Source: Anseranas semipalmata (lineage: Eukaryota > Chordata > Aves > Anseriformes > Anseranatidae). Taken from it: a stretch of 64,000 nucleotides of DNA. Location: positions 730,338 to 794,337 of the forward strand of contig VXAA01003849.1 of NCBI GenBank assembly GCA_013399115.1, given 5' to 3'. A program made the position numbers and the translations under genes. Below, piece by piece: positions 1 to 12,130 of the stretch (within the stretch, counting starts at the first letter, position 1; every line of letters starts with the position of its first letter). Below the pieces are notes generated by a model, which was not told the origin of the DNA, ran no database searches, and worked only from the letters and a program-made list of their open reading frames with translations.

Positions 1-2343
1 CTACGTTTTGGGTCCGTATCCAATTTTAATCTTGTGTATGAAATGAAAGAGATTATAGACAGGCTTAGCATCAAAGATGTCTGCAGACAGCAGTGACTGC
101 GTAGTTCTTCTCATTGCACATTACAGTTTGTACACAATAGGAAACATCTTTGCCAGATGATAAAGAAGAAACGTTTTCTTTGTTGCCAACAATAAATATA
201 TACAGAGGAGTAAACGTGTCAGGAATAAAGTGTCCCTAAGGAAATCTTGGAAGACCCTACATGTATATTTACATACTTTTAGTCCCAGCAGCAGTAGAGC
301 TGTGTGAGTGTAGTTAGCCCAGGCTAACTAGTTTGTTAAGAATTATTACAGCTATCTTTTTCATACTGGTTAGTATCTGCACATAATGACACAATTTAGG
401 CTGCCCTGCCAGAAACCCAGATTTTTGAGAACCAAAGCAATGGAGTAGATTATGATCATAAATTCCTCTCTCTCACACATACACACACAAAACATAAGCA
501 AGTGCTTGCAGGTTTCAGAATAAATTGAATAAGAACTCAAAATACAACATCTCTTTCACAACATAAACTGGGTCCTGCACGTACTTTAGAACCTGATGCT
601 CTTAATTTTTGGTAGAATTGAACCAGAGGAAAGTCTGAGCCCGAAGTGCACAATATGATAGCAGCTCTCTGTCTATTAGATTACCTTGCAGATATTTGTG
701 TACAAAAATATATTTTAAAAGTCTATGTAAGAAAAAAGTCAATGAGGCAATTGCAGATTCAATTTCTGCAGCTGGAAAAAAATAATTCCTCATTCTGAAG
801 CTCTTTATTCTCCCTGCTGCTTTATGTTATCTCTGTTTTAACTGCTGTTAATGAAAGGCTCATCAGAAGATAGTGCCAATACATAATAATATTTAAATGC
901 TGAATTCATCTCTAAGTCCACATGGCAGCTCCCTTTCAGCTATTTTTCCTGCATGCTTGGAACCTCTGTTTATATGAATGAGAGTGGAGTGTGCATGGGG
1001 AGAATGGAACAAACATTGATCAGCTGTGCAGCCCAGAGAGAAGAATTTGCTTCATGTCTTACACGTTTGTAAAATCGTGGAAGGAAAACATCACCTGCTG
1101 AAATAAATCCAAGGTGCTCCTTTAGTGAGACCTACTAAAATTCAGTAAAGGACTGTTGCACTCAAATCAAGAGCCAAATCACGTTATGCCTTTCTGCAGT
1201 GGCCATTCTAACCTCCAATAATTTGACCAACTTGTTGCCCTACTCCTGTTGGTAAAAAGCCAAATGTTCCCTGCTTTTAAATGCAGTTCTGCTTTGAAAA
1301 GTGGCTCTAAAAATGACATGTGGGCTCCATATTTATTCTGTGTCAGCTATTTCCTTATCAGATATGCTCAGTTAACAAGGAAGGAACCTTTTCCTCCTAT
1401 GTGTCAGCCCTGCAAATTTCAGGTGGAAGTTAGGGGTCAATCTGGATTTTTTCTTCTTATGTAGGATGACCAAAAACAAGGGTTCTGCAAACAAGGGTAA
1501 GGCCTCAATTACATATGTGCAATTCTGTTGTCTTCTGTGGCTTTGCATAAGGTTTAACTGACTGGAAATGATTCTGTGGTGATAAACAGGAGGGAATAGA
1601 AACCAGCTCACTGTTCTTTATGCTAGATCTGCTGTGCTAACAGGAGCAAAAAGCAGTGAACAGTGATTTTAATTATTAAGTGAGCAGATAGAAAATGTAT
1701 AAGAAGCAACTGTATTTGAAGAAGGGGTCTGCTTCAGAAATTTTCAGCTTCAACATAATAGAGCATTCAAGCTGACAAGGAAAATAAAATGCTTTTTTCT
1801 TGGACATGTCATTAATGTGATGGGAAGAGAATGTATGGTCCTCATAACAGGAAGGGAACAAAATTATTTGAATTATTTTGCATGAAATAGCAAGATAAAA
1901 GATTGTCTTTACAGCCCTCATTCCTGAGAACTCTTTATTTGGGGTGCAGCAGGTCAGAAGATCACTATGAGTACATTTTGCTATAATGGAATGATAACCT
2001 GCTATGGGCGTTTTATGATTTATTAATTTATCTTTACAGCTGTGCCAATCAAGCATGAAAATTTTCTGCTCTTCTAAAACCTCTGCAGTCTGGAAGACCA
2101 GAGTTGAAATTTACCTGATTTTTAAAAAAAATACTTAAGATAGCAAATAGTCAGCAAAAGTCTCAGTTCAGAGTTTTGATCGTGCAATCCCAGCGCAGAT
2201 TAAATTGAGCTGTAGGAAGTGTACTGTGTTAGGAAGGCTAAAAAAAAAAAAAAAAGCCGAAGATATACTTTCCAGCTATGTAAATACTGATCAATTGAAT
2301 CTTTGCTCTGATGAAATAATTCGATTTTGACTTTTTCTTCCAG
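1..2343 (+). other. LDB2: LDB2 intron (3' part, continues upstream of window)
   Basis: This stretch precedes the first visible LDB2 exon and ends in a good acceptor: a pyrimidine-rich run (ctttttcttccag) closing with AG at 2342-2343. It is AT-rich, has stop codons in all frames at short spacing, and holds only short simple repeats, such as a small CA-rich run near 475-490 and an A run near 2241-2255. I could not match any further LDB2 exon in it, so the exon encoding the preceding part of the dimerisation domain must lie upstream of base 1. Confidence 0.8.
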
Positions 2344-2467
2344 TTGTGTGTAATACTGGAGCCAATGCAGGAACTGATGTCAAGACATAAAACTTACAAT
2401 CTAAGTCCTCGAGACTGCTTGAAGACTTGCTTGTTTCAAAAATGGCAGAGAATGGTGGCCCCACCAG
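2344..2467 (+). CDS. LDB2: LDB2 coding exon (end of dimerisation region / SSBP-binding region)
   Basis: This exon encodes 41 residues plus one base of a split codon. It begins LCVILEPMQELMSRHKTYNL and ends in FQKWQRMVAPP. I recognise this as the segment shared by LDB1 and LDB2. LDB proteins are nuclear adaptors that dimerise through their N-terminal half and link LIM-homeodomain and LMO proteins into enhancer-bound complexes. In the family this segment lies at the end of the dimerisation domain and in the LDB/Chip conserved region that binds SSBP (SSDP) proteins. The boundaries are a CAG acceptor at 2341-2343 and a GTATGT donor from 2468. The length is 124 bases, so the exon leaves phase 1, which matches the next exon exactly. 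LDB1 is nearly identical here; the assignment to LDB2 rests on the downstream exons. Confidence 0.95.
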
Positions 2468-3608
2468 GTATGTTTGATTTCAAGTATTTTATTTATTTTA
2501 TAATTAAGTGAATGTGGAAACAATGGGAAATTTTGCTGCAAATTTACTTACAAAGGAAAGTAATAAGAATTAGCATTGTTCTAAAAGTAAGCTTGAAAAT
2601 GATTCTGATTTTACATGATTTTAGTCTGATGCAACATAATGTAAAGCAAGTTTTATAGATGTGCACATTCAAATGGTTTCACTATGCACAGGATATAATT
2701 TAGTACAAAAATACATGTAGATAGAATACAAAATGCCTACTGGCTCCATTAGAATTCATAGTTCGTGTAATTCAGCTTCCTGCTGTGACTCTGAAATTAC
2801 AGCTACAATTCATAATTAATTGTCTTTGAGACTAATATAATGTTATTTACAGGCCTGGACCTAATCTCCTTCCTCTTACACCTCAAAATAATTCTCCCTT
2901 TTTCCAGATTATTAAAGATTTGTGTATTTAAAACTATTCACATGAATGCCAAGGCCAAATTTTGAAAAGTACAACTGCTACCTTTGTTTTACTCCAATTT
3001 AGGAAAAGTTATGTAATTGTCCCGATTTGGTCTAAGTTTGGAAGATTCACAAAGAAATGGCATTCAGCAATCTTTAACATGTTCCTTGGGAGTGTCAGTT
3101 TTAAAGATGAAGCCCGCATCAGAGTTAGAAGGGAATTATATGGTACTTGCTTATATGCTGTATTGACGGGAGCAGTAGGGCAGAAAGCTGCCTTGTTCCT
3201 TTGTGGCTGGGGCAGCTGAGTCTCTGACCTACATCAGAATAAGATCTGGAATTTTCTTTAGCAAAACCTTCAGCAAGTTACACAGCCCCTCTGAACATCA
3301 TGATAGTTACCGTGATACTGCCATTGGTAAAATGCTTTCAAATATCTTTATAGATAATCTGGGAGAATAAACTTCATTAGTCCATTATGTAAAACTGAAA
3401 GCAGATTCCACTGGTTTTGGTCCAAATAGTATTCTAAGGTTCGTATGTTAAATCTAAACTAACTACTACTACTACTACTACTGCTATTAGTAAACTTATG
3501 ATTTAAAAGCTAGATGAAAAAATATTTCAGCACTTCTGCTTATGGGTCATTTTAGTACCCACTTTACGATATTTGCCATTTGCTTTGCTTCTTACCATTT
3601 TATTGCAG
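2468..3608 (+). other. LDB2: LDB2 intron, 1.14 kb
   Basis: A GT..AG intron between two LDB2 coding exons: donor GTATGT at 2468, acceptor TATTGCAG ending at 3608. It is AT-rich and contains an ACT trinucleotide microsatellite near its 3' end. No other feature could be supported. Confidence 0.9.
3462..3482. repeat. (ACT)n microsatellite
   Basis: About seven uninterrupted ACT units lie in the intron, roughly 125 bases before the next LDB2 exon. They are likely length-polymorphic. Confidence 0.9.
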
Positions 3609-3760
3609 CAGAACCCACAAGACAACCGACAACCAAACGGAGAAAAAGGAAAAACTCTACCAGCAGCACTTCAAACAGCAGTGCTGGGAACAACGCAAAT
3701 AGTACCAACAGCAAGAAAAAGTCAGCTGCTGCAAACCTGAGTCTATCAAGTCAGGTACCT
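3609..3760 (+). CDS. LDB2: LDB2 coding exon (nuclear localisation signal and linker)
   Basis: With the G carried over from the previous exon, this exon encodes 51 residues, starting AEPTRQPTTKRRKRKNSTSS and ending NLSLSSQVP. The cluster KRRKRK is the basic nuclear localisation signal of the LDB family. It is followed by a low-complexity Ser/Asn/Thr-rich linker (several NN, SS and ST pairs, then SKKKS) before the LIM-interaction domain. PTRQPTTKRRKRKNSTSST and NLSLSS identify LDB2 rather than LDB1, whose linker differs. The donor giving phase 0 is GTAAGT at 3761. A second GT six bases upstream (3755, reading CAG|GTACCT) would also keep the frame and would drop only the last two residues, Val-Pro. 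The 152 bases plus the carried base make exactly 51 codons. Confidence 0.95.
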
Positions 3761-3943
3761 GTAAGTCCCACTTTCCTTTTAGGCCTGAATCGCTTACAGT
3801 GCTTTAATTCTTTCCTTGTAAAGAAGGTGCATTCTTGAGCCTAAACTATAACAAACAAAAGGCGACCTTGCACAGTATGCCGAGGAAGCTGGGGAATTAG
3901 TGAGGAGATGTGAAGAAGCCATTCTGCAGTGCAGCTTTAATGA

Positions 3944-4183
3944 ACGACCCGCACGCAGGGCTATCCTGAGGAACAGAGGTGACTTTTTAAGGCCGGGGCC
4001 AGCTCGCCAATGGGAGTCTTTCTCTCGTGTTTTCAGATGTAGTACGAGCACTCAGAGCGTCTTGCAGACGTCCACGCACCCGGTGCTAAGTGAGCATGAG
4101 CCCCTATGGAGCAGGGTTGCCATACCGGAGCAGACCGCTCGTCTCGCTACAGTAGTACCTTAGCTCTAATCGGTGCTGGGTTC
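3944..4183. promoter_or_regulatory. CpG-rich patch inside LDB2, candidate orphan CpG island/promoter
   Basis: I count 17 CpG dinucleotides in about 240 bases at just over half G+C, close to one CpG per expected occurrence, whereas the flanking intron is AT-rich and almost CpG-free. A CCAAT motif (CGCCAATGGG, about 4004-4013) lies inside. No coding exon is recognised here. CpG retention of this kind usually marks unmethylated promoters or enhancers. An exaptation from a GC-rich repeat is the main alternative. Confidence 0.45.
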
Positions 4184-4690
4184 GGGTGCTTCAGTGGAAG
4201 AGGCTGAGTTACCTGGCCTGCAGAGGTTATCTCTTTCTCAAACCACTCCATTTGCAGAGGGTAGATCCCTTGGAATATGGGTCTCAGTTGATGCACCCCA
4301 CTGGCTGTAACTGTTGGCATCCTAATTATAAAGGGAAACACCAAATCATTTCTAGAACTCCACCAGCATTTTAATAATGTCACATTTATTGCCTTAGCCG
4401 TGATATAGGGGTAATCTGACCACAAATTGTGACAAAGTGTGCCTTAGTCAATATGGAGATAGCTCATGCATTTTAAAGCTAGGGAAATTAATTTGATATT
4501 ATAGGAACTATAAAGTGGTATCTTGGGAATAACATGCAGGGATTTTTATTGGATTTCTGATCAGCAGATAGGAAAGGGCTGGGTCTCTTCTGAAACCTGA
4601 CAAAGAATATAGGCCTTTTGTTAGCACAAAGCAGGCACTTCCTAGAAAGCTTGAATACCCAGATAAAAAAGAGGAGTAGACTAACACCAG

Positions 4691-4709
4691 TGAAATGAAA
4701 TGAAATGAA
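4691..4709. repeat. short (TGAAA)n tandem
   Basis: Three to four copies of a TGAAA pentamer within the last LDB2 intron. Confidence 0.6.
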
Positions 4710-7700
4710 GATTTTTGTTTAGCAACTGAGTCAGCAATCCACTAGCTTACAGCAGCTTTGGGCTTCAGTACATTAAACTCATATTTTCTCCTTGTCATAT
4801 TAAAATTTTCACGTGGCTCCCATCCCTGGAGCCAGATTCTTTCCCTAATATAGGCATCTCTGGGCTTTTCTGGCAGCACGAAGCAGTCAGAAGGCCAGCT
4901 ACCTGATCCCCTGGTGGCAGAGACCACTCTGCCTCACTGGTTGTGTCTGCTAGAAAAAAACCTTGGATCAATAATCAACCATATTTACGAAAAAACAGCA
5001 ATTAGGTGTAAAACTGAGCAACCAGCTAGTTCCCTGCTGTCTCCAAGTTTAAAAGACTGTAAGATCACGTTATCTCAGCTACTCCCTGCCCTGAGTTCAG
5101 TTCAGTAGGACCAGAGTCTGACCCCCCTGCCTCTCTGAAGCCTGCTCCTCCCTGGAGAGATGTTGACTTTTGTTGGCTTCAGTGGTAGCCGTGTGTACTC
5201 GTACGTTTGAATGTAATTGGGCACTCTGATAGCTACCTGTCACTCCCACTGATACTCAAGCTGGCTTCAGGTACTCAGAGGCTACTCCTGACAGATGAAT
5301 TAGTGAAAGCTACTCTTCCTGATGGGGACAATAGTTGAGCATCTGAGACACCATGGTGAGGTTTATCATGGTATGAGGGGTGGATTTTTAGTCTTCATTG
5401 ACTTTCAGGATGCTGCATAGCTATTTTTTTCAACGTTTGCTTTCTGTACCAGAGTAGCAAGATGGTCCAAACTCTTCTTTTATGGAGGATCAGGTTCCAT
5501 TTTTAGGACTCTTCTCCTCTCACTCTTCACAGTGGAAAATGCTTAGCTGTTCAATTTGACATACTAACAGCTCTCCCCATCTTCCCCAAGGCAAAGATAG
5601 CAAACCAGATGGAATTGATGGTTGGGCCATTCAGTAGGATAGACAGAACTCAAAATAATTTTAGCAGTAAGATATTTTGGTGTAAAACTATTCAACGCTT
5701 TTCAGTTAAATAGAGAGATGTTACTGTGTTTCTTCAAAATTGTGCATTCTTCGAAGTGGGCCTTCTTATTACAGACATGCCACTGCTTTCTGAAGTTAGT
5801 GGCAGGCAGCAGTAACTTGCTTTCTGTTTCTTTCTCCGAACTTCTCTCAGTGAATCAGTCGATAGTTAATGTTTGATTTTCCTTATATGCAATAGAAGAC
5901 AAGATATCTTCAAACGCGATATGACAGTTTTCTCAGTTTTCTACTATTAAAAGTTTCAGTAAGGCACAGAGCTTTCTATGAATGGGTCTTTCCTGCTCAG
6001 TAGAAAAAAAACTTCTGAAATCATTCATTTTCCATGTTAACAGCATTCTTCCCCTTATTATTAGAGAAGAGGAATGAAATCACTGCATCTTCTATCCAGA
6101 TGACTCGCATAAGCTGAGATAGTTCCAGTTCCATTTTTCCCATCGTCCTTGCTGGAGAACCCCAACAATGAGCTCATATTCATACTGAACCTGCATTAAT
6201 ATAAAGTCATGTACTCCAGATGCTAGCTTTCTCTTTTTCTCCGGTGGTTTCGTTCCAGCCAGCAAAGACAACCTCTTCACCATAATAGAATCTAATTTCC
6301 TGTCACTTTTTTGTTTCTATGTTGTTTTCTCTTTGATAGTAAATTAATCCTGGTTACAGAATGTTTCCTTGGACTCTACTGTATGTAATGTTTCTTGGTT
6401 TAGCATATTAATAATTATTCAGTTTTGCTGCTACAGTAATGCTGTGTACACTCTGGCAAGTATGTGAACTTAACATATGCCTCATCCACTTTTCTCACCC
6501 ACACCATTAGCTTCTGTTTGTGCAATGCGGTCTTTTTGTCCGGTGAGGCAAATTTTCCATTTTCAGGACAGTGACCAGAAAGCAGCTGGAGTACTGTCAG
6601 CTATGACAAAGTTTGAAACTTCAGAAAGATTTCTCATTTTTCCCATAGCCCCTTCCAGATCTTCAGATACACGGTGCTAAGCAAAGTTTGATCAATGAGA
6701 TGAAACAGTGTTTGTCACGTACACATGCTTCTTCATTAATAGGAGGTTGTGCCATTCCCTCTAGCTGAATATTTTCCGATCAGTTCTTCAGGCAGGGACA
6801 GTACTGACAATACAGATCCAAGCCCAGAAAGTGAAATCATGTCGTATTTCCATGCGTGAGTCAGGTTAGTACTGCACCCTGAAATTCAGCTGCTGAAACC
6901 TAATCAATCAGTATCTTTTGTGCCCTTTGTGTTGCCTTAAATTTATTAGCACTTTGAGTGTGCTGACACGTTCTGATACAACTTTAATGACACAGTCTTC
7001 AAAAGCATCTTAAGAGTCTCTGCCAGTGGGTGCGTATGCATCTTCCCTCTCATCAGTAATTTGAACAGGGTCACTCTCACGCTGTCCTCATATCTCTAGG
7101 TGTTTTTTAATACTTTCTCAACACTGCTATATAAAATACAAAGTTTTGCCCTTTTGACAGTTACTTGCACTCTATTACACTCATCTTCCCTTATATATAT
7201 TTCCCTTATATGCATCTTCTGTGATTCTGTTAGTTCTCGTGCTACTAGGTTGGTCTTTCAGTTGTTCAGTAATTCTTTTGACTTGAATCTATAGATGCTG
7301 AGGCAACATGCTGCAATGGGTTGGAGGTAGAACCAAATGCCACTGAAGTCTCTCCAGTAACACAAATAGGAAGATATTTTTCTTACCAGAAGTTTGCTTC
7401 TCTCAGGCTCTCATTGGTGCAGGCGGAGTACTTCCAGTGCTTCCACAAATGCACTAGTTTTTGTTTAGTGCATAAAGAAAGTTGAGAAAACAGGGACCCA
7501 GAAACTGTAGTCCACTCAGATGTCTTAGACTCAGCAGATTCCAGTCATTATAAATATTCTCTGATTTGTCCATGATCTTGATCATGTCTGATCTTTGGAA
7601 GAAATGTTAACCCATTGTGCAGAAACCAGGATTACCAATTTCCTCTTTCGTCCAAACAAAGAGCAAAGATGGGCAGGACTCCTTTTGCAAGGGTCATAGA

Positions 7701-10128
7701 AAACTTGTCTTTCTAATGTTAGCTTTCCTATGATTTCAAAGTTAGTTAGTTATCTAATTTAGGTGTGTCATCATTTATCATTTACACGTTACTAATTTCC
7801 TCTAATATTTGAAGCTAGCTGCAGTGTTCTTCCATGTCTTTGCTCAGTTTTCAAGCCCCTTCACAGGCTGAGATCTGATTTCTTTGCATTTGTTTTTTAT
7901 TCTTCTGTTTCAAATAAAACCATCTTGCAAAAACAGGCCCTTGTATGTAGACTAGTGACCTGTACATTGTGTTCTGTGGATTACAGGTGTGAGCAAGATG
8001 ATCAAAAGTGGTTAATACAGCTGTATCACTTAAAAATCACTTTCAGTTAAGTTTAATGAAAGCAGTTCACATTGATCCTTTTTAATCTATTTGAATTTGG
8101 AAATTTGACAATGCACAACTCTCACAAATTCTAAGAACCATTGCTATAGGCTGCTCCCCGTCATAACTGTAGAAACTAATAGATGGATTTTGCTTTCATT
8201 TACTAATGAAGATCCTGTTGGGTGTAATACCATAGCCATGAACCCAGTGAAATATCATTTGTGTTGGAAAGAATAAAGCATCACTACATGCCACTAAGTA
8301 AATCAAATGTTCTTTGTTATATCCAGAGTCTTAATTAGAGCCTCCTTGCACTCTTTAAATGAGTTACATACCTCAGTAATCTCTATTTCTCTTTGTAGTT
8401 CTTTGTAAGCTCCTCAAAAGCCAAATCCATAAATAAACCTGCTAATGTGGAAGGGAGCAATACAATCTCTTACGTGTTTCAGAAACGGGGCAGGTTTAGG
8501 TGTTTTGTAATGGATGTTGTAGTACCGGAGCTACAGTTCCAGGGCTAGAAGATTAGTGTCAGAAATTATCCCATGTCTCACAACAGTGCAATTCAGAATC
8601 TAAGATTTAGCCTTAAGGAGATGAGAGTGAGCAAATTGGTTTCCAGTTGTTGCGCTTTACAAAAAATGTACCAAACAAGACCAGAATGTCAAGTTAACAG
8701 AGAGGACTATGATGAGATGTGAAAGATAACCATTTTCCTCTAGAAAGTGTTTACTCTGAAACCTAATTAAAATGTCAGTTCTGTTTCTACAGATCATTTC
8801 AATACAAATGTCAGTCTGATGTTTTTATCTTGGAGGTAGTGACCATTACTGCAGAGGGCAGCAATGGGGCTCTAAGTCATTAATATTTTTTGTGGCAAGG
8901 AGTTATGAAGTCAATTATTAAAATAATCACCACTAACACAATTCTGTAAGAAGGAAGGACGAGATACCCTTCTTCTTTTGACTTAGCCCTTACAGGTGTG
9001 CTGGCTGCTAAAACTAGTGCAACTTTCAGTTCTTGAAGTATGAGGCTTGTTTGAAACATTTACTTGATAGTTTCAGGCATTTTTAATTATCTCAGGTTTG
9101 TGAGGCATTGTTTCTGTACTTCTGGGGACTGTGACAACTGAGCTGGGCTACATATTAACAAAGTAAATTAATAGCAAAGCAAAATAAAATAAAGTAAAGA
9201 CAGCAGGCATAGGTATGGGGAATTTTACATGGCCCACCACACTTTTTTACCTCCACACACCAGTAAGACATTGATTAAACGTAGGAAGACCTTTAAAATC
9301 CCAAGTTAAAAAGTTTAGCTATGGAACTGGGTATAGCAGAGCTAAACTTTGAGGCTAGGTAGAAAAAAGATGAAGCCTGAGGAATGGTCTGTTAAATAGA
9401 AGTGCTTGCATTTGAGTTGTGTGTGAAGTGATCTCTGTGTTTAGTTTATATGCATCAATTTAAGTTTGGATGGCAATTAGGGATATTGCAGGATGAAAGG
9501 TATGATATACATGAAAGCTGCTTTTGTGGTTATATTATTAAATAATACATTTGTATCACATAATGTAAAACATCCACTGCTTTATTTACAGTGCTTCACT
9601 GCAACCATATTTTACTATCATGAGACATTCCTTGTCCAAAAATGTTGTTTCTAATCACAGAGTAAATTAATAAGATTGAGTGACTACAGTCTAAATCTTT
9701 TTTAAACTAATCTAGTCAAATATGTGCTACCATAACTAGGCCATAGCAGTGTATGCTGCCGTGCAAGAGACTAGGGTTTAATTCTTGGATTCTGCTTCTC
9801 ACTCCATGAGCAGGAGCTAGGAGCACTCCAGAGCTGCAGCCTCAACCCTGGGAGGGATGGAGCCTTGTGTCATTCAACAGCAGTGACCCCCACTGGCCAA
9901 TTTAAGGAGAAGCATTGAGGGGCTCTAAAAGGAGTCACTTCCAGTCCTCCTCAGAGGTTGGTGGTCATTGCACGGGAATTAGTGAGTGGAGGTTCAGTGG
10001 GGTGCACTCGGTGGGGTCTTCAGCTTTTCAGTCTGAGGAGCAGAATCCTCTCTGGGGAGGAACCAGCATGTGCGCTTCCTGAGAAAGTATTTTTGCCTGA
10101 CATACTATAAGCAGCAGGATTGTCAAGA

Positions 10129-10151
10129 ATATATATATATATATATATATA
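10129..10151. repeat. (AT)n microsatellite
   Basis: An uninterrupted AT dinucleotide run of about 23 bases in the last LDB2 intron. Confidence 0.95.
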
Positions 10152-10244
10152 CTTTTAAATGTCCTGTAACTAATGCTGTGATCTATCTCTTAAATAGAAT
10201 GAGGGAAAACTCCACTAACCTCAATATAATAGTAGTTTAATTCT

Positions 10245-10272
10245 GAGAGAGAGAGAGAGAGAAAGAGAGAGA
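10245..10272. repeat. (GA)n microsatellite
   Basis: A GA dinucleotide tract with one GAAA interruption, about 95 bases after the (AT)n tract, forming a purine strand. Confidence 0.9.
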
Positions 10273-12039
10273 CTCAGTGGCATGGAGAGAAATATAAGTG
10301 CAAACTGTCCTCTCAGTGGGTGTCATTAAATTAAAGGAATAATATTTGCAAAGAGTCTGAGAAATTAGAGATGGAAATACTTACAAGGTCATTGAGCATC
10401 TCCCCACTGATGCACAAATGTTCCCTACCACAGATTGAGTTTTTTCCCTGTCCACTGTCAGGTGACCTGAGCAGCAAAGCTAGCACTGTTCCATTGGGGT
10501 CATTAATCCTCAGTCTGTAGTTCTCAGCAACAGGAATATTGTCTTATCAGTGGGGGGTGCATTTTCGTTTACTTAATGTCATCTTAGTACCCTAGTCCTT
10601 CAGATTGGCCTAAAGCGATAATCTTCCTTTCAGCACTAGCAGCTATTAAGCATATTTACCCCTTCCAATCATTTGGACGATGCAATACATGTTTAATTCT
10701 TTTCCATGGCCTCCTCCCCAGCCAGCTGCTCTAGCCCCATAGCTATTTTTGATGCACTTCTCTAAGTCTCATCCAAGTTGCTGACCTCTTCCTGGTATGG
10801 CAGCATGCAGAACTTGAGGCAGCATCAGGGGTCCATACTCAAGAGCATTGAAGTAAAAGGAGCTGTTGCCACCTCGATCTGTGATTCTGTATTTCAGTCA
10901 CTGTGGTCCTTTTTGCCTGACGTATCACTGCACGCTGTGATCCAATTTGCTGTCCTCTGCTAGGTTTCTCTGGTCGTTAATGCTCTCGCAATGCAGTGGG
11001 GTCAGGTCTGGTTCAGCAGTGCACACTATACATTTTCTGTTGTTTAGGGGGATGAAATAAATTAGAAAAAACTTTTGGTTATAAACACCTTTGTCTTTTA
11101 AACTTCTAGGTTGCAGAGCTATGTGTGAGTTTGATTTAACGAACCATTTTATGGGTATGGAGAGTAACAAAATATAGAGAATGTAAAGAAGAAATCATGT
11201 AGCAGTATCCTACTCACAAATTTTTCACATAGCACAGGCTGAAAATGTGATAAAAACATTCTTCTGTAACATGTCAGCCTTTGCTAAAGGATATCAAGAT
11301 ACAGCGTAAATAGAGGCAGAAATTTGTATTGTTTCATGGGGAACGAAGTACCTACCGGATTTTTAAAAAAGCCTTATTATATGCAAACATTTGTCTTCTG
11401 TTTGCTTTTTACAAATGCTTTTACATTCATAAGGAGGAACAGATCCTTTAAAACATGAATCTGTTGTTCTCTAGGATTCTGTGAAGGGCTTGTTAAATCA
11501 GCAGATACAAAGCTAGACATCTGGAATTACTGCACTTTTACCAAATGTTACCTGATGCCCTGCCACCTGAGCTGCATGAAAAGATGCATCCCACATACTT
11601 CTCGTAGTGGTTAGCACAGCAGCCTGATTTTCCATTGAACAGAGAGAACAAGAGAGCTCTCTGGCTTTGCACCTTTGCTTTCCAATCTCAAGTTTGCACC
11701 TTTCTATCCCATGCTGGTTAGGTTTTTTTTGCAGCAAATCTGTGATGCACTGGAGTACAGTAGGCGGTTTACTTGTTTTCATGGAAGGACAATTTGTACT
11801 TAAAGTAGTGATTAGATGAATTCTTTCTTTCTTGCATGCTTCAGTTTTTGATGACTACTAGCTTCATCAGTGTAATTATAATTAGCACTCTTCATCTTCC
11901 TTTTACGGTACCAGCTGGACAGATTGGTCCTCTTACTGCACAGATTGGCGGCAGGGTTGCCTACATGGAGTTAGGTGACAGGCACCATGAAATAACAGAT
12001 GGTAAATTCAGGGCTTGTTGGCAATCAGCAGGTTTTTGC

Positions 12040-12130
12040 TAATGACTTAATTAGCTATGCAAATTGTCAAATCAGTGTGAACATTGTTTTTATCGAAAAC
12101 TTTACCTAAATTAATTACCATAATTAAGTA
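12040..12130. promoter_or_regulatory. Candidate intronic enhancer: homeodomain, octamer and SOX motifs
   Basis: Within about 90 bases there are three TAATTA-type homeodomain cores (TTAATTAG 12047-12054, TTAATTA 12111-12117, TAATTAA 12121-12127), a perfect POU octamer ATGCAAAT (12057-12064) and a SOX-type CATTGTT (12082-12088). The block lies about 550 bases upstream of the last exon. LDB2 protein itself partners LIM-homeodomain factors, which bind TAATTA sites, so feedback control is conceivable. This is a motif-level inference; AT-rich DNA produces such cores by chance, but the octamer plus SOX plus paired TAATTA combination is less expected. Confidence 0.35.

Noticed and set aside
10640..10990. 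Possible CR1 internal fragment
   Set aside because: A few phrases resemble antisense CR1, but the block order does not follow the consensus convincingly.
11836..12042. Possible extra LDB2 exon with a 68-codon frame
   Set aside because: An acceptor-like AG and a GT can be found, but the peptide is not part of any LDB2 protein I know and would break the phase-0 join.
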